DNA of 64,000 nt from Pigmentiphaga sp. H8 (lineage in GTDB: Bacteria; Pseudomonadota; Gammaproteobacteria; Burkholderiales; Burkholderiaceae_B): positions 2,976,001 through 3,040,000 of the forward strand of contig NZ_CP033966.1 in the NCBI RefSeq assembly GCF_003854895.1, read 5' to 3'. Below are positions 7,370 through 15,356 of the stretch, one piece after another. The notes beneath the pieces are model-generated. The model saw only the letters and a list, made by a program, of their open reading frames with translations. It had not been told where the DNA came from and made no database searches. Within the stretch, counting starts at the first letter, position 1; each line of letters starts with the position of its first letter. A program made the translations under genes and the position numbers.

Positions 7370-8403
7370 ATCTGCAAGAACTGCTGGGCATCGCCCTTCC
7401 CGTCATCCAGGCACCCATGGCCGGCTCGCAGGCCAGCGCGCTGGCGATCGCCGTGTCGAACGCGGGCGGACTGGGCTCCCTGCCCTGCGCGATGCTGGGG
7501 CCCGACGCGCTTCGCGCCGAACTCGACAAGCTGCGGGCGGGCACCGACCGGCCCTACAACGTCAACTTCTTCTGCCATACGCCGCCCGTGCCCGATGCCG
7601 CGCGCGAAGCGCAATGGCGCCAGGCACTCGGCCCATACTACGCCGAGTTCGGCATCGATCCGTCCGGCATCCAGCCCGGTCCCGGACGCGCGCCGTTCAC
7701 GGCCGAGATCGCCGACCTGGTCGAGCCCTATCGGCCTCCCGTGATCAGCTTCCATTTCGGCCTGCCCTCGGCCGAACTGCTGGCCCGCGTGAAGTCCTGG
7801 GGGTCCAGGGTGCTGTCGTCCGCCACGACCGTCGACGAGGCGCGCTGGCTGCAAGACCACGGCGCCGACGTCATCATCGCGCAGGGCAACGAGGCCGGCG
7901 GCCACCGGGGCATCTTCCTGTCCGACGACCTGGACACCCAGTCGGGCACCTTCGCGCTGCTGCCGCAAATCGTGGCGGCCGTGCGCGTGCCGGTGGTCGC
8001 GGCCGGCGGCATCGCCGACGCGCGCACGGTCGCGGCGGCGCGGGCGCTGGGCGCGGCCGGCGTGCAGGCCGGCACGGCCTACCTGCTCTGCCCCGAATCG
8101 ACGATCAGCGCCATCCATCGCGCCGCGCTCAAGCATCCCGCCGCCCACACCGCGCTCACCAACGTGTTCTCCGGGCGCCCGGCGCGTGGCATCGTGAACC
8201 GGGTGATGCGCGAACTCGGCCCCATGTCGCCGGCAGCGCCGGCCTTCCCGCTCGCGACCTCGGCGATCGCGCCCCTGCGCGCCAAGGCCGAGGCGCAGGG
8301 CTCGGGCGATTTCTCTCCGCTGTGGTGCGGACAGAACCCCGGTGCGGGCCGCGAACTGCCGGCGGCCCAGGTCACGCGCGAACTGGGGGCCGCCTGGGGC
8401 TGA
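7366..8403 (+). CDS. nitronate monooxygenase family FMN enzyme
   Basis: A 345-residue TIM-barrel flavoprotein of the NMO/2-nitropropane dioxygenase family. It starts with the typical LPVIQAPMAGSQASALA. The conserved histidine lies in QGNEAGGHRG, and FMN phosphate binding is through VPVVAAGGIADARTV and GAAGVQAGTAYLLC. These enzymes oxidise alkyl nitronates such as propionate-3-nitronate to carbonyl compounds and nitrite. Translational coupling to the NsrR-like gene suggests the operon handles nitrogen-oxide or nitro-compound stress. The in vivo substrate is inferred only from the family. Confidence 0.88.
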   Translation: MNLQELLGIALPVIQAPMAGSQASALAIAVSNAGGLGSLPCAMLGPDALRAELDKLRAGTDRPYNVNFFCHTPPVPDAAREAQWRQALGPYYAEFGIDPSGIQPGPGRAPFTAEIADLVEPYRPPVISFHFGLPSAELLARVKSWGSRVLSSATTVDEARWLQDHGADVIIAQGNEAGGHRGIFLSDDLDTQSGTFALLPQIVAAVRVPVVAAGGIADARTVAAARALGAAGVQAGTAYLLCPESTISAIHRAALKHPAAHTALTNVFSGRPARGIVNRVMRELGPMSPAAPAFPLATSAIAPLRAKAEAQGSGDFSPLWCGQNPGAGRELPAAQVTRELGAAWG

Positions 8404-8438
8404 TGCCGCAAGCCTTTCCCGACACCTCGTCCGGGGTA

Positions 8439-8457
8439 TTGTGGACACTGTACACAA
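8439..8457. promoter_or_regulatory. inverted repeat upstream of a small SRPBCC-like gene
   Basis: TTGTG and CACAA are separated by nine bases (TTGTGGACACTGTACACAA), 72 bp before the next ATG. It could be an operator. No particular regulator can be named and no adjacent regulator other than the NsrR-like gene is present. Confidence 0.25.
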
Positions 8458-8528
8458 AATTCGCTACGCTGCGCGTCTCCCTCTCCGGCGGCCCCCGCCG
8501 GAGGTCCCGCTTGTCAGGAAACGCCAGC

Positions 8529-8885
8529 ATGAGCCGAACGATAGACGTCTGCACAGTCCGGCATCTCCCCGTGCCCACCGAGTCGGTCTTCGATGCCTGC
8601 ATCGCCGCCCTGGCCCAACGGCGGACCGACGGCGAAGCCGGGTGCCAGGACAACTACCTGATCATGGACCGGCCCTATTGCGTGGCCTTCGAATGGCACG
8701 CGGCGGACGCCCCCCGGGCCGAGCTGGTCACCGTGGCGCTGATCGACGCCGAACCCGGCTGCAAGATCAAGGTCACGCAGCAACTGGACGCCGGCCGGGC
8801 TGCCGAGGCCGAGCGTGTCCGCCAGGACTGGGCACGCATGCTGGAGGCCATGTCCCGGGCGCTGCGCGCGCGGGCCTGCGCCTAG
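8529..8885 (+). CDS. small hypothetical protein, possibly SRPBCC-like
   Basis: A 118-residue protein starting MSRTIDVCTVRHLPVPTESVF. The pattern of an initial strand followed by a PTESVFDACIAAL helix, later CVAFEWHAADA and GCKIKVTQQLDAG, and a C-terminal amphipathic helix is reminiscent of the START/SRPBCC fold used to bind hydrophobic ligands. That resemblance is weak and by eye only. No catalytic motif is visible. An isolated gene between the nitronate monooxygenase and the transporter. Confidence 0.6.
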   Translation: MSRTIDVCTVRHLPVPTESVFDACIAALAQRRTDGEAGCQDNYLIMDRPYCVAFEWHAADAPRAELVTVALIDAEPGCKIKVTQQLDAGRAAEAERVRQDWARMLEAMSRALRARACA

Positions 8886-8968
8886 GCCACCGCGGCCCCC
8901 GTGTTTACATGCCTGGCGGGGTGGCCGACAATCGCCTTTTCTTTCGTCCGCATAGCAAGGGGGTCCGG

Positions 8969-10141
8969 GTGCAAGAACCCGCCAGCCACTCCGTGCCGCA
9001 ACCAACCGCCACGGGCAATCGCTACGACCGCATGGAATGGGCGGGCGCCTTCGGCGATCTCGGCACCCTGATTCCCTTCGTCGCCGCCTACATCGGCGTG
9101 CTCAAGCTCGATCCGTTCGGCGTGCTGTTCGCCTTCGGCCTGTGCATGCTGGCCTGCGGCCTCCACTACAAGACCCCCATCCCCGTGCAGCCCATGAAGG
9201 CCATAGGCGCGGTAGCGGTCACGCAGGCCGCCCAGACCGCTGTCGTGACCCCGGGGGCCGTCTACGGCGCCGCGCTCGCGACCGGGGTGGCATGGCTGTT
9301 CCTCGGACTGAGCGGCATGGCCGCGCGCGTCACGCGCCTGGTCCCGCCCGCCGTGGTGCTGGGCATCATGCTGGGGCTGGGCTTCGGCTTCATGCTGGAA
9401 GGCGTGAAGATGATGCAGACCGATTGGCCCATCGCGGCGGTGGCGGGCGTGGGCACGCTGCTGCTGATGGGCAACCGCACCCTGCCCGCGATGTTCGTGC
9501 TGCTGGTCTTCGGCGCGGCGGTGGGGGCCTGGCGCCAGCCCGCGCTGCTGCATGAACTGGCGCAGGTTCCGTTCGGGCTGCCCTCGCCCTCGTTCGCGCT
9601 GTCGGACGTCGGCCTGCACGAACTGGCGATAGGCGCGGTGCTGCTGGCCCTGCCCCAGCTCCCGCTCACGCTGGGCAACGCCGTCATCGCGGTCAAGGAG
9701 GAAAACAACCGCCTGTTCCCCCAGCGCCCCGTGACCGAGAACGGCCTGGCGACCTCGACCGGCGTCATGAACGTGTTCAGCTCGGTGGTCGGCGGAGTGC
9801 CCATGTGCCACGGCGCGGGTGGCATGGCCGGCCACGTGGCCTTCGGTGCCCGCACGGGCGGCGCGCTGGTCATCCTGGGTGTCATCCTGCTGGTGCTCGC
9901 GCTGTTCTTCAGCGCCGGCGTTTCGCTGCTGTTCAAACTCTTCCCGCTGTCCATCCTGGGCGTGATCCTGTTCCTGACCGGCGCTCAGCTGGCGCTGGGC
10001 AGCAGCATCCTGCCGGCGGACAAGAACCAGCGCCTGGTGGCGCTGGCCACCGCCGCCCTGTGCATGTGGAACGTCGCCGCGGGCTTCCTGCTGGGCCTGG
10101 CCCTGCACGTGATGGTCGCGCGCGGCTGGGTCAGGATGTAG
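8969..10141 (+). CDS. MOT1-type molybdate/sulfate transporter family protein
   Basis: A 390-residue polytopic membrane protein with about 10-12 hydrophobic segments. Family signatures are EWAGAFGDLGTLIPFV near the N-terminus, PIPVQPMKAIGAVA, the central LPQLPLTLGNAVIAVKEEN and GGVPMCHGAGGMAGHVAFGARTGG. This is the pattern of MOT1/SulP-like transporters, which carry molybdate or sulfate. A GTG start at 8969 is chosen because AAGGGGG lies six bases before it; the next in-frame ATG would remove part of the family N-terminus. No molybdenum cofactor gene lies nearby, so molybdate as substrate is inferred from the family only. Confidence 0.82.
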   Translation: MQEPASHSVPQPTATGNRYDRMEWAGAFGDLGTLIPFVAAYIGVLKLDPFGVLFAFGLCMLACGLHYKTPIPVQPMKAIGAVAVTQAAQTAVVTPGAVYGAALATGVAWLFLGLSGMAARVTRLVPPAVVLGIMLGLGFGFMLEGVKMMQTDWPIAAVAGVGTLLLMGNRTLPAMFVLLVFGAAVGAWRQPALLHELAQVPFGLPSPSFALSDVGLHELAIGAVLLALPQLPLTLGNAVIAVKEENNRLFPQRPVTENGLATSTGVMNVFSSVVGGVPMCHGAGGMAGHVAFGARTGGALVILGVILLVLALFFSAGVSLLFKLFPLSILGVILFLTGAQLALGSSILPADKNQRLVALATAALCMWNVAAGFLLGLALHVMVARGWVRM

Positions 10142-11186
10142 CGACCGCCGGCTCGGCGGCCCGGGTCCGGGCGGCCAGCAGCGCATACAGGTTGCGCGGG
10201 TCCGCCAGCTCGGGCACCAGTTGCACGTCCTGTCCGGACCCGGTGGCCAGGGCCAGGTCCAGCAGGCAGCGCAGAGCCGAGAAATCCTCCAGCGCGAAGC
10301 CCACCGAATCGAACACCGTTGTCTGTTCCGGCGTTTCCCGTCCCGGCCGCGCACCGGACAGCACCTGCCACAGCGGCACCACCGGCGCGCTGGCCGGCAG
10401 CTGCTGGATCTCGCCCTCGATGCGGGTCTGGGCCTCGTACTCCACCACGATGCGGGCCTGCCGCAGGATGGCCGGATGCAGCTCGGTCTTGCCGGGACTG
10501 TCGCCCCCCACCGCGTTCACGTGCGTGCCCGGTGCCAGCCACTGCGGCCGCAGCACCGAGGCGCGGCGCTTGTCGGCGGTCGCGGTGGTCACGATGTCCG
10601 CGCCCCGCACGGCCGCCTCGGCCGTGCCCGCGGCCGTCACGCGCAGCCCCTCGACCCCGGCCAGGTTGGCCATGAGCTTGTCGGTGGCGTGGCGGTCGAT
10701 GTCGTAGGCGCGGATCTCGGTAATGCCCACCAGCGTATGGAATGCCAGCGCCTGGAACTCGCTCTGCGCGCCGTTGCCAATCAACGCCATGACGCGGGCG
10801 CCTGGACGCGCCATGGCGCGGGCCGCCAGCGCCGAGGTCGCCGCGGTGCGCAGCGCCGTCGCCAGGGTCAGGTCCGCCAGCAGCAGGGGATATCCGGTCG
10901 CCACGTCGGCCAGGACGCCGAACGCCAGCACGGTGGGCAGGCCGCTCAGCGCGTTGCCGGGGTGGCCGTTGACGTACTTGAAGGCATAGCGCCTGCCGTC
11001 GGACACGGGCATCAGCTCGATCACGCCCATGCTGGAATGATGCGCCATCCTGGCGCACTTCTCGAACTCCGGCCAGCGCAGATAGTCGTCGCGGATGTCG
11101 CGCGCCAGCAGTTCGAGCACGCGCACCGTTCCGTATTCGCCGATCATGCGGGCCACCGTGCCCGCATCCAGATAGCGCGTCTTCAT
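10131..11186 (-). CDS. ornithine cyclodeaminase family protein
   Basis: A 351-residue OCD/mu-crystallin family enzyme. Motifs are the substrate-binding KYVNGHPGN, the Rossmann segment ALIGNGAQSEFQALAF, the Arg/Thr-rich LRTAATSALAAR, and GGDSPGKTEL, which contains the conserved acid of OCD. Ornithine cyclodeaminase turns ornithine into proline and ammonia with bound NAD+. It follows the arginine dihydrolase-like gene after a 9-bp gap, with AGGAGG before its ATG, so the two form an operon. Together they could convert arginine to proline. Its 3' end overlaps the convergent transporter by 11 bp. Confidence 0.85.
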   Translation of the reverse strand: MKTRYLDAGTVARMIGEYGTVRVLELLARDIRDDYLRWPEFEKCARMAHHSSMGVIELMPVSDGRRYAFKYVNGHPGNALSGLPTVLAFGVLADVATGYPLLLADLTLATALRTAATSALAARAMARPGARVMALIGNGAQSEFQALAFHTLVGITEIRAYDIDRHATDKLMANLAGVEGLRVTAAGTAEAAVRGADIVTTATADKRRASVLRPQWLAPGTHVNAVGGDSPGKTELHPAILRQARIVVEYEAQTRIEGEIQQLPASAPVVPLWQVLSGARPGRETPEQTTVFDSVGFALEDFSALRCLLDLALATGSGQDVQLVPELADPRNLYALLAARTRAAEPAVATS

Positions 11187-11195
11187 ATGCCCTCC

Positions 11196-12095
11196 TCAGG
11201 CCGTCGCGGCCTCCCTGGCGAGCGCGGGCCGGGCGCCATCGGCCTGGCTCGCGCGATCCAGGCGCAAGGTCATGCAATAAGCGCCCCCGCCGGACATCAT
11301 GAAGGGCGCGAGATCCACCGGCGTCACGCGATAGCCACGCTCGGCCAGCACGGCCCGCAGGCGGTCGGCGGGCGTGGCCATGACGACTTCCCGGCCCACG
11401 CTGACCGCGTTCACGCTGAAGCGCGCCAGGTCGTCCTCCGTGGCCTCGATCAGCAGGTCCGCCGGCACGCGTTCGCGCAGGGTGCGCAAGGCCTGGGGAG
11501 TCAACGCCGGCGGGAAATACAGGATCTCGCCGCCCGCCAGCGGGCAGAAGCACACGTCCAGGTGATAGCAGCGGTCGGACACCAGTTCCATCGCCACCGT
11601 TTCCCTGCCGAAGAACTCGCCGATGCGGGCCAGCGACTCGCGCGAAGACCGGGGGCCGTAGGCAGCCCAGAACCAGTTTCGGCGGACATCCCAGATGGCG
11701 TCGCCCGCCCCTTCCTGGAAGCATCCTTGGGGAAACTGCTCCACCTCCGCCAGCAGGCCTTCATCGCGCAGCGCGCGGAACATCGCCAGAAAGGCGGCTT
11801 CCTCGCCCTGGCGCTGCGGATAGCGGAAGCGGGCCAGCAGGGCCCGTCCGTCGAGCACGATGGCGGCATTGGCGGGAAAGACCATGTCGGGAAGGCCCGG
11901 GCTGCCCGCGCGCACGACCACCTCGCAGCCGGCGCGCTCCAGCGCGCGGCGCAGGGCCCGCGACGCTGCGTTCGCGGCGGCCGCGCACCCCTTGGGGTCG
12001 CGCGCCCACGCATCGGGCTGCATCCACGGATTGATGCGATAGCTGACGTCGAAATACCGGGGCTCGACCATCAGGATCCTGGCTTCGGTCTTCAC
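11196..12095 (-). CDS. amidinotransferase-fold hydrolase, probable arginine dihydrolase (DDAH/arginine deiminase superfamily)
   Basis: A 299-residue pentein-fold protein. FDVSYRINPWMQP near the N-terminus and MVFPANAAIVLDGRALLARF are typical of the arginine dihydrolase-like branch. Catalytic-type residues visible are Asp132 (GAGDAIW), His178 (CYHLD) and Cys274 (SGGGAYCMTL). Superfamily members attack the guanidino carbon of arginine or methylarginine. Dihydrolases give ornithine, CO2 and two ammonia. Coupling with ornithine cyclodeaminase favours arginine as substrate; dimethylarginine hydrolase is the alternative. It starts with GTG at 12095, preceded by AAAGGAG. The operon is divergent from an Lrp-type gene. 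Confidence 0.8.
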   Translation of the reverse strand: MKTEARILMVEPRYFDVSYRINPWMQPDAWARDPKGCAAAANAASRALRRALERAGCEVVVRAGSPGLPDMVFPANAAIVLDGRALLARFRYPQRQGEEAAFLAMFRALRDEGLLAEVEQFPQGCFQEGAGDAIWDVRRNWFWAAYGPRSSRESLARIGEFFGRETVAMELVSDRCYHLDVCFCPLAGGEILYFPPALTPQALRTLRERVPADLLIEATEDDLARFSVNAVSVGREVVMATPADRLRAVLAERGYRVTPVDLAPFMMSGGGAYCMTLRLDRASQADGARPALAREAATA

Positions 12096-12179
12096 GTGCG
12101 CTCCTTTCCACCTGCTGCGGCCGGGCTGGCCTTTCCCTCATTCTGCTCGTCCGTGCCGTCAAGAAGGAGTGCAAGAAAT

Positions 12180-12195
12180 TGGGCATTTCTGCCCA
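12180..12195. promoter_or_regulatory. palindromic operator candidate for the divergent Lrp regulator
   Basis: TGGGCATTTCTGCCCA, a perfect 6-bp inverted repeat with a 4-bp spacer, sits in the spacer between the arginine operon and the Lrp gene. It ends 64 bp before the Lrp ATG. A possible promoter for the Lrp gene (TTGCCA at 12200, TATCGT at 12222) follows directly. Lrp/AsnC proteins bind such short dyads. Confidence 0.4.
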
Positions 12196-12259
12196 TGGAT
12201 TGCCATAACGCCAGACTCTGCTATCGTTTTGGCATCCTCTTACGCACTGGGGATACGCC

Positions 12260-12679
12260 ATGGACGACGTCGACCATCGCCTGATCGCCCTGCTGCGCGA
12301 CAACGCGCGCACGCCGGTCTCCACCCTTGCCCAGAAACTGCGCGTCTCGCGCGGCACGGTCCAGAATCGCCTTGCCCGCCTGGAGGAACAGGGGGTCATC
12401 GTGGGCTACACCGTGCGCCTGCGGCCCGACGCCGAGCCCCGCGGCATACGTGCGTGGACGAGCATAGAAATCGAGGGCAACACGGCCCGCCGCGTCCTGC
12501 AGTCCCTGCGCGGCGAACCGGCCATCCAGGCCTTGCACACCACCAACGGCAGGTGGGATATCGTGGCCGAACTGCGGGCCGAGAACCTCGAGGACTTCGA
12601 TCGCGCGCTCGAACGCATCCGGCTGATTCCCGGCATCGCCAACACCGAAACCAATATCCTGCTGTCCAGCTACGTTTGA
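12260..12679 (+). CDS. Lrp/AsnC-family transcriptional regulator
   Basis: A 139-residue protein with an N-terminal helix-turn-helix (DHRLIALLRDNARTPVSTLAQ, then VSRGTVQNRLARLEEQGVI) and a C-terminal RAM/AsnC ligand-binding domain ending in IANTETNILLSSYV. Family members respond to amino acids. Its position, divergent from the arginine dihydrolase and cyclodeaminase genes, suggests it controls that operon in response to arginine, ornithine or proline. It may be co-transcribed with the PhzF-type gene, which starts 11 bp after its stop. Confidence 0.9.
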   Translation: MDDVDHRLIALLRDNARTPVSTLAQKLRVSRGTVQNRLARLEEQGVIVGYTVRLRPDAEPRGIRAWTSIEIEGNTARRVLQSLRGEPAIQALHTTNGRWDIVAELRAENLEDFDRALERIRLIPGIANTETNILLSSYV

Positions 12680-12689
12680 TTCGATACCC

Positions 12690-13547
12690 ATGACGACACC
12701 GGCCCCCTCTTCCCACGACTTCAGCCAGGTGGACGTGTTCACCGCCGTCCCGCTGCGAGGCAACCCGCTGGCCGTCGTGCACGGCGCCGACGATCTCGAC
12801 GAAGCACGCATGGCCGCGCTCGCCCGCTGGACCGGACTGAGCGAGACCACCTTCCTGCTGCGCCCCACCCAGGCTGGTGCCGACTATCGGGTACGCATCT
12901 TCACGCCCGGCGGCGAACTGCCCTTCGCCGGCCACCCCACGCTGGGCAGTTGCCATGCCTGGCTGCGGGCGGGCGGCCAGCCGCAAGGGCCGGACATCGT
13001 TCAGGAATGCGGCGTGGGGCTGGTCCGGATACGGCGCGCGCGGGGCCGCCTGGCATTCGCGGCGCCGCCGCTGCGCCGGGCCGGCGACGTCGATCCCGCC
13101 ACGCTCGCGCAGGCCGCGCGGGGCCTGGGCATTCCACCGGCAGCCATACGCGCCGCCAACTGGGTGGACAACGGGCCCGCCTGGATGGCGGTCATGCTCG
13201 CCTCGCGCGCGCAGGTCCTGGCCGTGCAGCCGGACCACGCCGCCCTGGGCATGCTCAAGCTCGGCGTCGTCGCGCCCTGGGATTCCGCCGTGGACGGCAC
13301 CGAGGCCCAGTTCGAAGTACGCGCCTTCGCCCCGGGCTTGGGCGTGCCCGAAGACCCCGTGACCGGCAGCCTGAACGCCGGCATCGCGCAGTGGCTGATC
13401 GGCGCGGGGCTTGCGCCCGACCGCTACATTGCCAGCCAGGGCACCGCCCTGGGCCGGGCCGGACGGGTGCACGTCAGCCGCGAAGCGGACGACATCTGGG
13501 TGGGCGGCGACGTGGCCGACTGCATCGAAGGCCGGATCCTGCTCTGA
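12690..13547 (+). CDS. PhzF-family isomerase/epimerase-like protein
   Basis: A 285-residue protein of the PhzF (diaminopimelate epimerase fold) family. It begins VDVFTAVPLRGNPLAVVHGA; the catalytic glutamate is Glu52 in TGLSETTFLL. FTPGGELPFAGHPTLGS and the later EDPVTGSLNAGIAQWL are diagnostic. PhzF itself isomerises trans-2,3-dihydro-3-hydroxyanthranilate in phenazine synthesis, but no phenazine genes are present, so this is one of the many PhzF-like proteins with unassigned substrate. It probably shares the Lrp transcript. Confidence 0.87.
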   Translation: MTTPAPSSHDFSQVDVFTAVPLRGNPLAVVHGADDLDEARMAALARWTGLSETTFLLRPTQAGADYRVRIFTPGGELPFAGHPTLGSCHAWLRAGGQPQGPDIVQECGVGLVRIRRARGRLAFAAPPLRRAGDVDPATLAQAARGLGIPPAAIRAANWVDNGPAWMAVMLASRAQVLAVQPDHAALGMLKLGVVAPWDSAVDGTEAQFEVRAFAPGLGVPEDPVTGSLNAGIAQWLIGAGLAPDRYIASQGTALGRAGRVHVSREADDIWVGGDVADCIEGRILL

Positions 13548-13594
13548 TCCGCGTCGAACGCCGACAGCCTCGGTACGGGAACCGCGGCCGGTTG

Positions 13595-13948
13595 CTAGGG
13601 CAGGAGTTCCAGCACCGTCTCCATCGGCCGGCACAGCCGCGTGCCGCGCGGCGTCACGACGATGGGACGGTTGATCAGGATGGGGTGCTGCATCATGAAG
13701 TCGAGCAATTCGTCGTCGCTCCACTTCGGGTCGCCCAGTCCCAGTTCCTCGTAGGGACTGCCCTTGACCCGCATCGCTTCGCGTATCGGCAAGCCCATCG
13801 CGGCGATCAGGCCCTTGAGCGTATCGCGGCTGGGCGGCGTCTTCAGGTACTCGACGACGGTGGGTTCGAGGCCGCGCTCCTCCAGCAGGGCCAGGACCTT
13901 GCGCGAGGTGCCGCACGCGGGGTTGTGATAGATGGTGATGTCGCTCAT
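13595..13948 (-). CDS. arsC: glutaredoxin-dependent arsenate reductase
   Basis: A 117-residue ArsC (Spx/ArsC fold). The catalytic Cys12 lies in HNPACGTSR, and the arginines that bind arsenate appear in VVTPRGTRLCRP near the C-terminus. LLDFMMQHPILINRPIVV matches the family. ArsC reduces arsenate to arsenite using glutathione and glutaredoxin. No arsR, arsB or acr3 gene is next to it, so it is a lone copy, as is common for housekeeping arsC. It is convergent with the PhzF gene. Confidence 0.92.
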   Translation of the reverse strand: MSDITIYHNPACGTSRKVLALLEERGLEPTVVEYLKTPPSRDTLKGLIAAMGLPIREAMRVKGSPYEELGLGDPKWSDDELLDFMMQHPILINRPIVVTPRGTRLCRPMETVLELLP

Positions 13949-14114
13949 GGGGCCTCCGTCATGGTTCCGGCGTCGCGGCCGTGGGAGAAAGGCCGCGTTC
14001 TCGCCCCGCATCATAGCCCGGGGCCTGCGGCGACGTTTTTGTGCGCTGCAACTTGCACCTGCTAAGCTATCGGACCCGTCTTCGCCGCGCTCGCGCGGCC
14101 ACATCGTCCCCTCC

Positions 14115-15356
14115 ATGCACGCCCCCTCCTCCCCGCCTTCCGCCCTTCCCGATTCGCCCCCCGGAGCCACGCCGCCGCCCTCCTTCGGCCGCGCCCTGCT
14201 CGCGCTCGGACTGGGCGGATTCGGCATCGGCACCGGCGAATTCGTCATCATGGGGCTGCTGCCCGACGCGGCCCAGGATCTCGGCATCTCCATCCCCGCC
14301 GCCGGACACCTGATCAGCGCCTATGCGCTGGGCGTCGTCGTGGGCGCGCCGGTGCTGGCGGTGCTGGGCGCCCGCATGCCGCGCCGCGCGCTGCTCGTGG
14401 CGCTGATGGTCTTCTTCGCGCTGGGCAATTTCGCCAGCGCGGCGGCACCGGGCTACCTGTCCATGATCCTGATGCGGCTGATGACAGGGCTACCCCATGG
14501 CACCTATTTCGGCGTGGCCGCCCTGGTCGCCGCGCACCTGGCGCCGGCTGGCCAGCGCGCGCGAGCCGTGGGCTACGTCATGCTGGGCCTGACCGTGGCC
14601 ACGCTGGTCGGCGTGCCGCTGGCCACGGGCCTGGGCCAATGGCTGGGATGGCGCGCCGCCTTCGCCCTGGTGGGCGTGATCGGCGTCCTGGCCTCGCTGC
14701 TGGTCTGGCGCTGGATTCCCGACATCCCGGCCAGCGAAGGCGCCAGCCCCTGGCGCGAACTCGGCGCGCTGCGCCGCAAGCAGGTCTGGCTGACGCTGGG
14801 CATAGGCGCGATCGGCTTCGGCGGCATGTTCGCGGTGTTCAGCTACATCAAGCCCACGTTGATGGAACTCGCCGGCCTGCCGGTGCACGGGGTTCCCTTC
14901 GTCCTGGCGCTGTTCGGCGTGGGCATGGTGACCGGCAACCTGGTCGGCTCGCGGCTCGCGGACAAGGCGCTGATGCCGACCATAGGCGGACTGCTGGTCT
15001 GGTCGGGACTGGTGCTGGGCCTGTTCTGCCTGACCGCCTCCAACATCTGGCTGGGTGCCTTCAACGTGTTCCTGATCGGCACCGTCGTGGCCATCGGCCC
15101 GGCCTTGCAGATCCGCCTGATGGACGTCGCCGGCGACGCGCAGACGCTGGCCGCGGCCCTGAACCATTCCGCCTTCAACCTCGCCAACGCGCTGGGCGCG
15201 TGGCTGGGCGGCCTGACGATCTCGGCCGGCCTGGGCTGGGCCTCGACCGGCTGGGTCGGTTTGCTGCTGGCCGTGGGCGGCCTGGCCATCTTCGGCCTGG
15301 CCTATGCCGACATGCGCCGCGCCGCTCCACCCGCCACCCAGGGCAGCCGGTCATGA
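14115..15356 (+). CDS. MFS transporter, DHA1 (AraJ/sugar-efflux-like) family
   Basis: A 413-residue protein with 12 predicted membrane segments. It starts with a Pro-rich leader, then ALLALGLGGFGIGTGEFVIMG, the DHA1 signature GxGTxEF. The loop 2-3 motif A appears as LGARMPRRALL, and MRLMTGLPHGTYFGVAALVA is typical of the AraJ/YdhP subgroup. These pumps export sugars, drugs or metabolites with proton exchange. The substrate is unknown. Its stop overlaps the Nudix start (ATGA at 15353-15356). Confidence 0.88.
   Translation: MHAPSSPPSALPDSPPGATPPPSFGRALLALGLGGFGIGTGEFVIMGLLPDAAQDLGISIPAAGHLISAYALGVVVGAPVLAVLGARMPRRALLVALMVFFALGNFASAAAPGYLSMILMRLMTGLPHGTYFGVAALVAAHLAPAGQRARAVGYVMLGLTVATLVGVPLATGLGQWLGWRAAFALVGVIGVLASLLVWRWIPDIPASEGASPWRELGALRRKQVWLTLGIGAIGFGGMFAVFSYIKPTLMELAGLPVHGVPFVLALFGVGMVTGNLVGSRLADKALMPTIGGLLVWSGLVLGLFCLTASNIWLGAFNVFLIGTVVAIGPALQIRLMDVAGDAQTLAAALNHSAFNLANALGAWLGGLTISAGLGWASTGWVGLLLAVGGLAIFGLAYADMRRAAPPATQGSRS

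Noticed and set aside
8478..8494. CCGGCGGCCCCCGCCGG hairpin before the SRPBCC-like gene as terminator
   Set aside because: No T run follows and it lies just before a gene start; more likely chance in GC-rich DNA or a leader structure.
8882..10354. A 490-codon minus-strand frame opposite the MOT1-type transporter
   Set aside because: Composition is His/Gln/Arg-rich shadow sequence and the plus-strand frame has clear transporter motifs. It also overlaps the cyclodeaminase gene.
12690..13547. PhzF as evidence of phenazine synthesis
   Set aside because: No other phz gene is present; PhzF-like proteins are widespread without phenazine production.
13602..14309. arsC as part of an arsenic resistance operon
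   Set aside because: Neighbours are a PhzF-like gene and an MFS/Nudix pair; there is no arsR, arsB, acr3 or arsH beside it.
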